From NCBI RefSeq assembly GCF_001642475.1, contig NW_019173976.1, positions 124,001 to 188,000 of the forward strand: 64,000 nucleotides of DNA, written 5' to 3'. Source of the stretch: Fonsecaea monophora. Taxonomy: Eukaryota > Ascomycota > Eurotiomycetes > Chaetothyriales > Herpotrichiellaceae. The notes under the pieces were generated by a model. It saw only the letters and a list, made by a program, of their open reading frames with translations, did not search any database and was not told where the DNA came from. Made by a program: the position numbers and the translations under genes. Positions within the stretch are counted from its first letter, which is position 1. Every line of letters starts with the position of its first letter. Shown here one piece after another: positions 11,264 through 22,506 of the stretch.

Positions 11264-12154
11264 ATGACGACCAAAACCCCCACCCCACACAGCCAATTCA
11301 TCACCCACGCCAACGGGCAAAAGACACACTTCATCGTCGACGACTTCACTGACCCCTGGAGAACAGACGTGCAGACAATCCTGATCCAGCACGGATTCAG
11401 CCGGCACTCGAGTTTCTGGTACCACTGGATCCCACGGCTGGCGTCCAAGTACCGCATCATCCGACGTGACCTGCGTGGCCACGGCCGCTCCAGCGACCCG
11501 ACGCCTGACTACGAGTACACGCTCGACACAGTGCTGGGCGAGGTGCTCGACCTTCTAGACCAACAGATGATCCGCAAGGTCCACCTGCTGTGCGAATCCA
11601 CGGCTGGGATGCTGGGAGTGGCGTTTGCCGCACGGTACCCCGACCGCCTCTACACGCTGACCGTTTGCGCGACCCCGACGCACTTACCCGAAGCCGCCAA
11701 GAAGAAATGGGCCGGCGAGTACGAAGACTGGGCCGCCATCTGTCGTGCCCTGGACGCGAGGGGCTTCGCCGAGACCCAGAGCAGGGTTCCGGGGGGAATC
11801 GGACAGCCGGAGAACCCTGCGTACTACGACTGGTGGTTGGGCCAGATCGGTTTGTCTACTGGCGAGGGTCTTGCTCGCACTGCTGCATTTCTGGACAAGC
11901 TGGATGTGCGTCCCATGATGAAGGACGTCAAATGTCCGACCCTGGTCCTCGCGCCGACGAATAGCGCAAACACGAGCCTGCAGGATCAAGAAGCATTTCG
12001 TGATAGTATCCCGGGGGCTCAGTTGGTGGCGATCAATGGGAAAGGTCATGAGATCTACGTTGACAAGGCCAAGGAGTGTCAGGATGCTTTTCTTGACTTC
12101 ATAGCTCGCGTCCCGGTGGAACACATTGCCAACGACTGCACCCAGAAAAATTAA
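11264..12154 (+). CDS. Alpha/beta-hydrolase fold protein, enol-lactonase-like
   Basis: Single-exon 296-residue protein. It opens with HGFSRHSSFWYHW near 43 (oxyanion region), then RDLRGHGRSSDP and the nucleophile elbow CESTAG with Ser near 112. A late GKGHEIY supplies the probable catalytic His. The order and spacing match the family of beta-ketoadipate enol-lactone hydrolases and related C-C hydrolases. The elbow is unusual: G-x-S-x-G has become C-E-S-T-A, with both glycines replaced. The acidic residue was not assigned with confidence. The start at 11264 (MTTKTPTPHS) is the first ATG; the frame is open further upstream but has no ATG there. A role opening a lactone or ester made by the nearby monooxygenase is an inference. 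Confidence 0.88.
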   Translation: MTTKTPTPHSQFITHANGQKTHFIVDDFTDPWRTDVQTILIQHGFSRHSSFWYHWIPRLASKYRIIRRDLRGHGRSSDPTPDYEYTLDTVLGEVLDLLDQQMIRKVHLLCESTAGMLGVAFAARYPDRLYTLTVCATPTHLPEAAKKKWAGEYEDWAAICRALDARGFAETQSRVPGGIGQPENPAYYDWWLGQIGLSTGEGLARTAAFLDKLDVRPMMKDVKCPTLVLAPTNSANTSLQDQEAFRDSIPGAQLVAINGKGHEIYVDKAKECQDAFLDFIARVPVEHIANDCTQKN

Positions 12155-12384
12155 CCTGCAGATGTGAAGGGCATATATCACTATCCTGTTGGAGTAGATA
12201 TGTACAATCTGGTCATTGAAATGATCGTATCGACACGCTCAGCTACTTCAAGCCTTGGTTTTTGTCCGACGTGGACTGGCATTAAATCAGGGCGGATCTG
12301 CTAAGTTGTTCTCCAAGGAAAACCGAGGCTGGAAACTGTTGTCGCTCGCAGCCCTGGGTTTCTCCTCGAAATATCTCCACCGCA

Positions 12385-14542
12385 CTATAGCTCCGCTCCG
12401 TCGTCTGTTTTGGTTGGACCATGCTGGTTTCTGTCTGCATAGATTGTGTTTTCCATGTAGACCTCGATCTGGTTGCCGTAGTCAGTAGGTAAATCCGGAG
12501 GACACAGAGCTCAAGGGGGAGGGCCGAACGTACCTTGTCCGTCATCTTGTCGTCGACATCCTTGCACAAGGCACAGGCAATGATTCCGACCACGCCGAAA
12601 CCGATGCTGGCGTATGCTACATATTGTATTCCCTTCTCGTACGCCATTTCCACCGCTCGACGTGCGGCGCTGACGACCGCGGGCGGGAACCTCTGGGCGA
12701 GCTCTGGCGTGTTGAGAGCGCTAAGAAGAGACGGGACCTGCGAGGCCGCAAGTCCAGCCGTGGTCGCTGCTCGCGCAACGTAGCGCTTGGTAAAAGTAGA
12801 CACGGTGTTAGTGAGCACTGTGGTATAGACGGCTGCGCTGACTGTTGCGGAGCTCGTTAGCCTGTATGCCAATAACGCACGCAAAAAGGAGCAAAAAGGA
12901 CACTCACTGGTTCCTGCAGCAAAACGAATCACGCCGGATATCCCACCACTGTGGCCTAAATCTTTGTGTTCGACACCCATCTGCGAAATGGCAATGGAGA
13001 GATAGAGAGCCCAGCCGTAGCCGGCTTGCGACAGAAAGACGAAAGCCACCATAAGTCCCTGATTCGACGGCTTGCCCAAGGCGAGAAGCGCCCCGAAAAC
13101 AACCATGACGAACATGGAGCCGGTCAACTGCCACTGCCACCGGCGAATCTTGTTTCCAAAGTAGCTCAGTCCAACTGCGCCAACGCTAATAGCTATTCCC
13201 TGGACAATCGACAGGGCTATGCCGTGCTTCCAATTGGCACCACCGTCAGTGTAAAAGACGGAGATCATAGTGGGCCAGAGAATGCTGCTCGAATAGTATG
13301 ACATGTTGACAATGCCAAGAGCAACACAGGGTGCTGTGAAATCCCGGCCATGCGAGGCAGTGAACATATAGGTCCGGGTCAGCGGGTGCTTTATATTTCC
13401 GTAGGTCTCCCAAAGAGCAAAGATCGCTATGACTACGACTCCGACGACTAAGGGGACAACGACATGGAGATCGTGAGATTCGTACATGCCACTCCAAATG
13501 ATCCCCATTAAGAGAGGGACGGCGCCGGCGGTGAAGAGGAACATTCCTACGTGAGAGAGATTAGTCATTCTGCTCCCTGCTTTTGAGGTGGGAAGGGGAC
13601 ATATGGGTGACGTACCTAGGTAATCTAGCTCCTTGATCAATTGCTTAGGGTCCATGTTGTAGGGATGCGCGGGCGGGAAGTAGAGTAGCAATAGCCCAAC
13701 AAAGGAGAGGCCTTGCAGAACGGCTGCGACGTAGAAATTCCATCTCCATGTGCCGTTCTCCCAGCCAAATCTACCCGCCACTGGAGCAAAGGTGACGGCA
13801 CCGAGAGAGGCTATATCAGCCAGGACGACTCCTATGTGTCGCCATCTGTTCGGCAGGAGCTCAGTCACGGCGAAGGCAGCCATTTGACAGGTGCCACCAC
13901 CAAACCCTGCCAGGGCTATCACGAAGCGATAAGTCAGCAAAAGGCTTATAGCCAGGGGAGTCGGGAGGAGTCGACAACGTCCAACATACCCATTCCGACT
14001 ATAATGGTGTTGGCGGTCTTTGCGCTGCCAATAACGAGATGGCCGACCACGCAAAAGACATTGCCTCCCACCAAGAACCACCGCCGCCCTAGCAGATCCG
14101 TGTTTGCTCCGCTGTAAAACTTTGTAAGACATACCATCGTGCGTATACAGGTTCGGGGTTTGCACCTACCAGACCATGAAGCAGACTGTGATTGACAGTG
14201 TCCAAGCAGGTACAAACCACGCCGCCTTGTCCGGATCGCCTTTGGAGGTGGCAACTTGAGTGCCTATTGCCGCGAAAACTGGGACAGGCCAGAAGCACAG
14301 TCCGTAGCCCATGGCCATGATCTGCAATGTACAAAAGTTAGACCATTACTCTCGAGATGGAGACGAAAACAACACCGTTGACTTACAAACACGACTATCC
14401 ATGTCTTTGGAGTCACGACGGGCTCAGTCTCCTCTCCTGCAAGCTCGAAGGAAGAGCCCTTCACTTCGACTTCGTTCAGATCGACCGCATCGTCTGCTCC
14501 CTTGGGCTGCGCAGCGAGATCTTGGATTATCTCATTCGTCAT
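12385..14542 (-). CDS. MFS transporter, TRI12 / siderophore-type family, seven exons
   Basis: Predicted 586-residue 12- to 14-span membrane transporter. Exons are 14542-14387, 14321-14170, 14111-13990, 13915-13616, 13546-12908, 12841-12534 and 12468-12385, all in frame. An acidic cytoplasmic N-terminus precedes the first span. TRI12-family marks are WFVPAWTLSITVCFMV, the loop GANTDLLGRRWFLVGGN, FGGGTCQMAAFAV and LLPNRWRHIGVV. Many aromatic and Gly-rich spans follow to a charged tail ending DDGAEL. TRI12-type carriers export secondary metabolites or move iron chelates; direction and cargo cannot be told here. As the only transporter in Region A it is the likely import or efflux step. It is convergent with the hydrolase gene, 230 bases apart. 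Confidence 0.9.
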
Positions 14543-15560
14543 GTGGCGGTTCTGGCTAAAGAAACTGATAAATGGAGAAAGAGCAGTGACGCTGCACGTC
14601 TGGTAGAGCTTTTGGCCTCTTAAAGGTTTGTGGCTGCATGCTTCGGAAGCCGGGGAAGGTCGAGGGCTGAATTATGCTGCTCCAGGATTCGGCACTACAT
14701 CCTTCTATATGGCCAGACCTCTTGGATACCGGCACCTGATTTGCCGACTCACGGTCAAGTCGTCGAACTCGTTATCGGTCCCGGCTATTATTCACAATGC
14801 CGACCAAGCGCGCGGGGCCCCGCAGGACCCTTGGGATTGGGGTCTCAATTACCGGAGTGTTTTTCACGTGGCGAAAATCTATGTAGGCCTACAGTTGACG
14901 GCAGGGTGAGGGTCGTGTCAGGTCCCAACCGCCCGGTTCAGCGCCGAAGGCAAAACTGCCTCGACGTTAGGGCCACATGGAGGAATTGAGGCCTGAAGCA
15001 GATGTAGTTCTTGTAGCCAGTGCCGCGGACCAGAAATAGCAACTTTCCGTGGCTTTGCGGGATGTTGTCTCACGTTTGTATATTTTGATAGGAACAGTAA
15101 GGCTTCTCGCAATTAATACAGGATGACTCGAAAAGGACGCTGAAGCTCTGGAATAGAGAAGTGATTGTTTCTTACGTACAGTCTGTCTCGAACAGTCCTT
15201 CTTTAACCACTTGCCGCCAGTTCAGCGAGCACAATGTAAGATGCACCACTCTCATGGTGTAGAGCTTCTCGAGTTCTGTGTCTGTATGATCTTGAAGATT
15301 ACTTTTCCACATGCTTGGCCAGCGAGAGTTGACTCTATCGGGGTCATTGGACTGCTTGACGCACAACAAGTATCCGAGAGATGAGAAAGGCCGCTTTACC
15401 CGTCGCGAAGAACCAGAGAATCAGACTCTTTGTGGGGGGCAGTGTCAAGACTAGCCGTGTAGATATAAGCAAGTGTAGGTGGCACAGGGTTTTGGTGCCA
15501 TCCGAATCTGTGGCGAACAAAGGTAGCATATCTCATCTCCAGCTGTGCAGTCTCTAAGTT
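14543..15560. other. Intergenic, no gene seen
   Basis: About 1 kb upstream of the transporter and downstream of the metallo-beta-lactamase remnant. Open frames on both strands are short and unrelated to known families. Confidence 0.5.
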
Positions 15561-16599
15561 CTAACTTTTCTTAACCTGCAGAGGGCCTAAGAACCGCCAA
15601 TGCGCCTTTGTCTTCCAGTCGTTTTCCTGCCATGAATTGATGGTCTTGGGGAAAAAATCAATGAGAGGCAGCAGAGTGAAATCGTGTGCTGTAACAGTGA
15701 ATATATTTGCAACTCCATCAAACCAGGTCACTTCGTCGAGTGTGTGGGCGGCCGCTTGGTGGTCTTCGTCCGCTGCATCTTGGGGGACGGTGCACATGGA
15801 AGTTGTGCGTGCCTTTTCCTGATCCCCTCTTTCCTGCGAAGCGCGATGGAGGGCCGCGTAAAGGGCTCCTGGACAGCGACTCTGTATCGCATCTAACTCG
15901 TCGTAAGGGGCGGGACAAATGGTGTCAGGTAGCGGATAGTATTTGCTCGGGCGGAAAAGTGCGCCGTGGTGTACACTATCGCCAGCCAGCATGACGAAGG
16001 TATCTCCCCCACCTTCACCAGTCCCAAGGGTTGTGCGGGCCAGGGCACACAGGTGACCCTGTGTGTGTCCAGGAGCATCGAGGAGATAAAAGCTGCCGTC
16101 ATGAAAGTAGTCGTACGCTTTGAAATTGCCAATCTTCAAGGAATGCTCGCCATCAAAGTGGATTTCAGTTGTCTCGCGACCCTCGTAGAGATCTAAATTT
16201 CGTGGTGTCGCCCACATGGTCCCAGTGATGATGGCTAAAAATGATGGCGGAAATGTCCTCTGGCTGTACCCCATTCTCGCGGAGAATATCGGCCGTGTCT
16301 TTCTCGCAAAGGACTTCCACGTTGAAAGAGCGAATTATCGCGAGAAGATGGGGGCTGAAATGTGTCCTCCAGTTCGTTCGAAGACCCAGATCGAAGAGAA
16401 CTCGTGTATTACTGGCTTTGTGGTGGATGAGGAAGCTGAAACTGGGCAAGCTGAACTTATCATACCCTGGATAGGTAGGCTGGAGAAGCAGCTTGGCTGG
16501 CGTGTTGGCCATATAACAGGTGGTATCGATCACTGATACCTCGACAAGAGACGAAGCAGGTGGGATCTCAGGCTTCTTCCAGTTCTCCATGGTGGGCAT
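15561..16599 (-). pseudogene. Metallo-beta-lactamase-fold hydrolase, frameshifted
   Basis: The frame from ATG 16599 (or 16590) reads a fungal MBL-fold N-terminus, including FDLGLRTNW and the metal motif SHHHWDHVGD, then stops after GDTTKF plus a short wrong-frame tail near 16165. The rest of the domain (YEGRETTEIHFDGEHS, LLDAPGHTQGHL, LAGDSVHHG) follows at once in another frame, down to 15561. Family members usually carry about 30 more residues between the HHHWDH block and the YEGRE block, so a small out-of-frame deletion near 16195 fits. No GT-AG intron can rejoin the frames there. Both halves are otherwise clean. The intact form would be a zinc hydrolase or lactonase. A sequencing error is less likely because residues are missing as well as shifted. 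Confidence 0.75.
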
Positions 16600-17334
16600 A
16601 GTTCGCAAGACACTGTCAACTTCCAATGAATCCCCATTTTCGACACAAAGGAAAAGACCGCCAACACGATATGAAAAACCCCCCCGTTGACTATACAAAG
16701 AGATTTGACCACGTTGAGGTTTCAAGGCAGGTTTGCCTTTACGAGGGGTTCGTTCGACAATATCTAGCTTTCGGGATTGCGTTACTCGGCTATGGCCAGG
16801 GGTATGCTTTGACTAATGGCCGTTCGGATCGCCCCAATTAGATCGTGCGCTACAGAATACGGTATGCGGGAAATGGTGGAGCACGGTCCAAGATAGACGG
16901 GATAGAGTCCATCGAATGTATCCATACAGGAATCGATCCAGAATAACTGGCAGCAAACAGGACGATTCAAGGATATGAGAAAAGAGATAATCTGGTCTAG
17001 CATAGCCAAATACTGAAGAAGCCGACAAGAGATCATATTTCAGAAGACCCACGAATCAGGCAAAGTATTCATTACGGTCCCTCTCTTCGTGAGCCTTTCT
17101 TCAGCCGAAAGATCCGGGTAGTCCTCGCAAACCAACCCAAGAACCGGCAAAAAGACCGATAGGAAACAAGAAACTGCTACCATAAATTTAGATCGTATCA
17201 TATTAGTGTAGCCAAAAAAGGCTCCTTTAGAGACCATTCTTGAGCATTGGGAGGGTTTCAAGAAACCCCTGACCATTAGCTAGTAACTTGTCACTAGGCA
17301 ACACGAAACACCTACTCAAAAGAAAAACTTCAGC
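16600..17334. other. Divergent intergenic region
   Basis: Between the minus-strand MBL remnant and the plus-strand dehydrogenase. It may be a bidirectional promoter. No coding frame with family resemblance. Confidence 0.5.
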
Positions 17335-18440
17335 ATGACGGGAAACATTGGTTTCATCGGTAAGTGTCGAGCCAAAACCACAGTTTTATCCTTCTACACA
17401 CCAGGACACAGCTGAGAACTGCTATACAGGCCTGGGCGCCATGGGTTACCATATGGCAGGACATCTGAGGCGGAAAATGCCGTCCGAGGACACCCTCTAC
17501 GTGACCGATGTCAACAAAGCAGCCACCCGCCGGTTCTTGGAGGAGATGGGCACGAAACATGGCCCCGTCAAGGTCGTCAAAACTGCCAAAGAGGCTGCGA
17601 CCGACGCAAAAGTGGTTATCTCGATTGTGCCGCGCGCGGAGAATGTCAAACAGGTCTACCTTGGTCCCAATGGGGTCATTGAGGCACCTCCAGATCCGGA
17701 CCGCTTACTTCTCGAGTGCAGCACAATCGACACGAAGACGACGAGGGAAGTAGAGGCGAAGCTGCGTGAAGCAAGCATCGGACGGTACTTCGATGCCCCT
17801 GTTTCGGTAAGGTTTTTTTCTTCCTCCCAACGAATCCCAATCGTCTTTCCGACACCGCAGTCCCTGGTGGCAGCCTTGATGACTAAACCCACCATAGGGC
17901 GGAGTGATAGGGGCAGAAAGGGGCACTCTCTCATTTCTAATTGGTAACACACCCAGTGAATCCGATCCCATAAACCAGCGTATCCTTGGCATCGTCTCGA
18001 AGATGGGACTCAAAGAGCGCATCACCTTCTGTGGGCCCATAGGGACTGGAACGGCCGCCAAAATCGCAAACAATTCCATCGCTTCGGCCACCATCCTCGC
18101 CGTTAGCGAAGCTATGGCCGCGGGCATCCGGGCGGGCATCGACAAGAAAATCCTCTACGAATGTATCAGGACCTCCACCGGCCAGTCATGGGTATTGGAG
18201 AATAATCAGCCGTGCCCGGGCCTGGTGCCGCACACACCGAGCAGCAATGGCTACAAGGTCTCCTTTCTACCTTCTATGCTGGTGAAGGATACGACTCTGG
18301 CTGTTGAAGCTGCTCTTCAGGTAGGGATCAGGCCGACAATGGTGCAAGCCGCTCTGGAAACGTACAAAAAGACGGCTGAGGATCCCAGGTGCAAGGTCAG
18401 TGGTACCTACCCGTTGAGTCCTTGGGAGTTTGTGGGATGA
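17335..18440 (+). CDS. 3-hydroxyisobutyrate dehydrogenase-like enzyme
   Basis: Three exons, 17335-17359, 17430-17806 and 17898-18440, give 314 residues; the first exon is only 25 bases. It belongs to the beta-hydroxyacid dehydrogenase family. It has the NAD(P)-binding motif GLGAMG near 9-14, LLECSTID, a substrate-binding GGVIGAERGTLSF from about 135, and the catalytic Lys in GTAAKIANN near 189. The family oxidises short 3-hydroxy acids or reduces the matching semialdehydes. The C-terminal half has a 20-residue Pro/Ser-rich loop after SWVLENN that is typical of fungal members. In the cluster it could handle a ring-opened hydroxy acid; that is inference. Confidence 0.9.
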
Positions 18441-19346
18441 CCGATCAGGGTTTTTGTCCCTCCATATCGTTGCTTTTGCATCACTGACCGTGACTGGCAC
18501 CACTTTTAGGATAAGGATTGCACCTCGGTTTGGCTTTATGTAAACGACATTGACGAGGACAGTTGAGTTTGTCCAAGACTTCATTGTCAGAGACACGGTC
18601 TTCCGATGGTAATTGACGACTTGCTGCCCACATCAAATTGTTCGGGATGACAAACCACCAGACAGATTATCTGTGGGGGTCTTTGTAGCCTTCGATGGAA
18701 GAAACGCCACCTGTGGAGTTGCGATAGAGGTGATGAGAACACAAATTCTACGAGTATATCACTTAGCCTGACCGGATGGAAAAAGGCATCTCTTTCGCGG
18801 ACAGGAAGCAACCAGAATCTACCCAACGAAGCCAAATCATTTTTCCTTCACGAATCTAGCATGTGTTGTAGACAGTATGGCTTTCTTCTTGCAATTTGCT
18901 CTCTTAAGACTCAACTCACTCAAATATACCATAAGGGAACAGGGCCGTCCCCCAAGCTCATGCTATATCACGACCAGCTCATCCTCATCTGGCATTGATT
19001 TCCTCCTCCGCAACCTCAGGATAAGAACTACACTTCTTTCAATATGCCTAGATTGAAGAAATAAGGAAAGGGCACGGGTTTTATTCAGTGGGATGTGAAT
19101 CTATAGCCGCACAGTCCATCGAATATTTTGCGTCATGGGCCAACGACACACATGTATTTCAAGTGCAGCAGCCTCAGAAGTATCTGGATTTCAGAATCTC
19201 GAAAATAAAAGTCTGAGAGCCAGGGTCGACCAAGTATCGCTGAGGAGCAGGCCGGATCTCGCAGCAAATGCTTCGTCCTGTGCAAGGCTTTGTTGTCTAG
19301 AACGTGCAGAAAATTTAAGGCGGGTACGAAGAGCCTTGCCCTCTCT
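18441..19346. other. Intergenic, convergent
   Basis: About 0.9 kb between convergent genes. No coding potential recognised. Confidence 0.5.
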
Positions 19347-20144
19347 TTACATTGCTTGCCAGCCGTAGTCGGCGCTTATGATGGCCCCGCTCAAGTAATC
19401 AGCATCATCAGAGCAAGCCCAGACTACCATCTTGGCCAATTTGTCGAGCTCCACGGCTCCCGGGTTTACCTCTGCCAGCTTTCTCGAGAGGTTACGGGCT
19501 TCCTCATTCACACCAAATTTATAGGCGCTTTGGATGTTAGTCTTCATCACGCCGGGCATGATGATATTGCATCGAATCCCCTTGTTGGAGTAGAATGCCG
19601 CCGTGTTTCTCGTGAGGCCCACCAGACCGTGCTTTGCCGTCGTATATGCGACGCCCGACAACCCGCCCCTGAAACCATTGATTGAACCGACGTTGACGAT
19701 AATGCCGCGACTAGACTTTGCCCCTTCGGCGTTTTGCGTTTCGTCGCCCCGTAGAAATTCTTGGACGGCGCATTTCGACAGTCTCGACGGTGCGGTGAGA
19801 TTCGTGGCAATTACACGATCCCAGAAGTCCATGTCGACGTCGACTATCGAGTCGAATCGATCCATGATGCCCGCGTTGTTCACCAGGATATCCAGTCCGC
19901 CATGGGCATCGACGGCCTTTTGAACGAGCTGCTTCGCGGCGTTGGGATCTGTCAGGTCACATGAGAACCTCTGTAGATTTCCAAGGGGCGACAACTCTCG
20001 ATAGCACTCTTCCAACATTGAATCGTTAACGTCACAAGCGACGACGCTGGTACCAGCCAGCAGCAAGGCTTTGGTGGCCGCTTTCCCAAATCCACCCGCC
20101 GCTCCTGTGACGATGGAGCTTTTCGACTTCAGCGAGATATTCAT
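19347..20144 (-). CDS. Short-chain dehydrogenase/reductase, single exon
   Basis: Intronless 265-residue classical SDR. The cofactor motif TGAAGGFG is at about 13-20, NNAG at 89-92, active Ser in NVGSING near 154, and Tyr/Lys in YTTAK at 167 and 171. CDVN after the second strand places an Asp where NAD-preferring SDRs carry one. The absence of introns is notable beside its four- and three-exon SDR neighbours. Substrate unknown. It is followed 0.67 kb upstream by another SDR on the same strand. Confidence 0.9.
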   Translation of the reverse strand: MNISLKSKSSIVTGAAGGFGKAATKALLLAGTSVVACDVNDSMLEECYRELSPLGNLQRFSCDLTDPNAAKQLVQKAVDAHGGLDILVNNAGIMDRFDSIVDVDMDFWDRVIATNLTAPSRLSKCAVQEFLRGDETQNAEGAKSSRGIIVNVGSINGFRGGLSGVAYTTAKHGLVGLTRNTAAFYSNKGIRCNIIMPGVMKTNIQSAYKFGVNEEARNLSRKLAEVNPGAVELDKLAKMVVWACSDDADYLSGAIISADYGWQAM

Positions 20145-20817
20145 CCCGAGGGTAGTGCGTCAAAGGGAAATAAAAGATATACGCCTGAACTGAAGTTCGA
20201 CAATGCTTAGCGGCTGGAACAATGCGTTAGGAAAAGGTTTAGCTAGGATATTTAATGTTGAGTTTACTACATCTATATGTCGGGGCTTATAGAGGCTTAT
20301 GAGGGCAATATCAAAATTGATTTTCTGAAGATAACCGGATCGAAAGAAAGAAAAGATGGGTCACTAAGTCTCTGGCGGCCAACGACTCAGAACGTAAAGT
20401 CATCCGGCTTCGGCTTGCACTCTGGAGCACTAACAATTCGTCGATCGAGGGGTTTCTTCCAGCAAGGAGATAGTTCGCATGTCACATGACTGTCATCACA
20501 TGACTTAGCCAAGACTCCTGCACTCGCTTATGCCTCCACGTGCCATCTTGTCGTTGCTCTCTCTTCTGTCTCTTGAGATAGTTCAAGATCACAGAACAGC
20601 CCACACTGGATTGTTGATAGCTATTGCAACCGTCGCTTACCTGGTCATTACGACCAGTTCCCTCCATCACTGTCCACCTACAACATCGTCCAACTCGTCG
20701 AGATCTACAGTGTGTCCAGCGAAGAATGGGATAGTAACAAGGCATAATTTATTTTTACCCCGGAGAGAAGAACCGCTATGTCTATCGCGCATCCTTGTGA
20801 CAGACGGTGCTGGCTTC
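20145..20817. other. Intergenic between SDR genes
   Basis: Contains short frames only. It probably carries the promoter of the single-exon SDR. Confidence 0.5.
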
Positions 20818-21831
20818 TTACGAGGGGGTGGTCGAGATAAGCCCCCCATCAACCACAATCTTTTGGCCGGTAATATATCTTGACTTCTCTGAAGCAAGGA
20901 AAGCAATCGCGTTTGCGATGTCGAACCCGTCTCCCATCTTGCCCATCGGAACCTGATTGTTTCGCCTCGCTATCAGTCCTTCCAAATCGCCGTTGGCGTA
21001 CTTGTCGGCCAGGTAGCCAACGAGAGGGGTGTGCATTAGGCCTGGGACCACTGTGTTCAGCCGCACACCTTTCTTCGCGTAGATGACGGCCGTTGTTTTC
21101 GTGAACTGTACAATGGCGGCCTTTGCTGCAGCGTAGGCAACCTGAGGCTTACCTACATAGCGCAATCCAGCCACGGAAGAGAGATTGATGATTGATCCAG
21201 AGCCTTGTTTCTCCATGATGGGCAGGACTTCGTGGCATGTGAGGTATACTGACTTAAGGTTGACGTTGGTTTGACCGTCCCACGTCGCCTCATCGATTTC
21301 TGCTGGGCCACCAGGCACCGACCGACCGACACTGCACAACTAAGAATCAGCTGGATTCTCGGGATGGATGAAAACTTTCGCAGAGCTCTCAAAATCCCGG
21401 GGGTGGCTCGCCGCCTCGCCTCCCCTTGAGCCCTCAAAGACGGTCTTTGTGGCGACATACTTGTTGACTAAAACATCAATGCGACCTGAGAGAGAGAGAG
21501 AAGAAGAAGAAAATCGATAATCAGCCGTATGTCACCGTTTAATGGCCGTAGAGATAGTACCGTATTTCTTCATGCAAGCTTCCACAAAGGCCTTTACTTG
21601 CGTCGCACTCGTTACGTCTGCTGCCATGACATCGCAAACACCTCCGTCTGCCTCTATGCGTTTTTTGGTGTGCTCGGCGGCGTCCAGATACAAATCGCAA
21701 GCGAATACATTGGCCCTACACTCGCATGCGAGCACCTTGGCCGTCGCCGCTCCATTTCCCCACATTGTGGGATCCCCCATCTGGCCGACGCCAGTTAGGA
21801 GGACGACTTTTCCATTCAAGTCCCGATACAT
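20818..21831 (-). CDS. Short-chain dehydrogenase/reductase, three exons
   Basis: Exons 21831-21561, 21485-21461 and 21331-20818 give 269 residues. The 25-base middle exon encodes RIDVLVN, which splices into the NNVG block, so it is needed to complete the family's NNAG-like motif. The N-terminal glycine motif is stretched (TGVGQMGDPTMWGNG from about 13), longer than the usual TGxxxGxG. The catalytic residues are Ser in NLSSVAG near 150 and YAAAK with Tyr near 165 and Lys near 169. The C-terminus ends ITGQKIVVDGGL, as in classical SDRs. The first intron donor is GTACTA, which is weak. Confidence 0.88.
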
Positions 21832-22506
21832 GATGCCGGGTTTAAGAAGGGTGTTTTCTAAAAAAAAAAAAAAAAAATCTTAGACTGCAGTGGACACTGA
21901 TGTTGCCATGAGTCTTTGCCTGTGTCGTTGCTCTGATGCGAATCTATGATGGTTTAAGGTGTCGGAGTGAGTTGACCTTGAAGTCGATCTATGTCTAGGA
22001 TGAAGGGTACTGTTTCGACAAAGATCGGCCAGCCGATGTATGCTTGAAGTTTCTACCCTCGGTCAACAGCAGGGCTTCATAGCCGGGCTAGGAACATTGC
22101 GTCGGCATCTTTTCGGGACAGCGACATCCGGCCACGGCCTTCTGATAAAGTCCATCGGCTGGGTGGCTGGTTGGCTTGTGTCAGTTCGAGTGTAAGACTC
22201 GGCAATGCTCACATCTTGCTCACGGCGCATGAAATTTTAGCATTGACAAAACCGGCACACATGGAAAAGTAGATCGCTACCGGGCACAGTACACCTTGAT
22301 TTGATCTAGCCAGGAATTCTATCGTATGGACCTATTCTGCTCTGTTGCCAATCACGGCTACAGAAGCAAGAATGTTGTTCTCTTGCACGGCAACCGCGAG
22401 AACCGTTTCTGGGCGTCGTGTTTGCCAGTGTGGCCGGGGTCATTGACATCTCTCCACTGTGCTCTGTGCTCCGTGCTCCATCAAGAACGAAGTTCTACCT
22501 CCGTTC
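21832..22506. other. Intergenic with A-tract
   Basis: Holds a run of about 17 A near 21859-21876 just upstream of the SDR start codon. No gene recognised. Confidence 0.5.

Noticed and set aside
15561..16274. Treating the second half of the metallo-hydrolase as its own gene from the ATG at 16274
   Set aside because: It would lack the HHHWDH metal motif, and its first residues overlap the coding of the first half in another frame.
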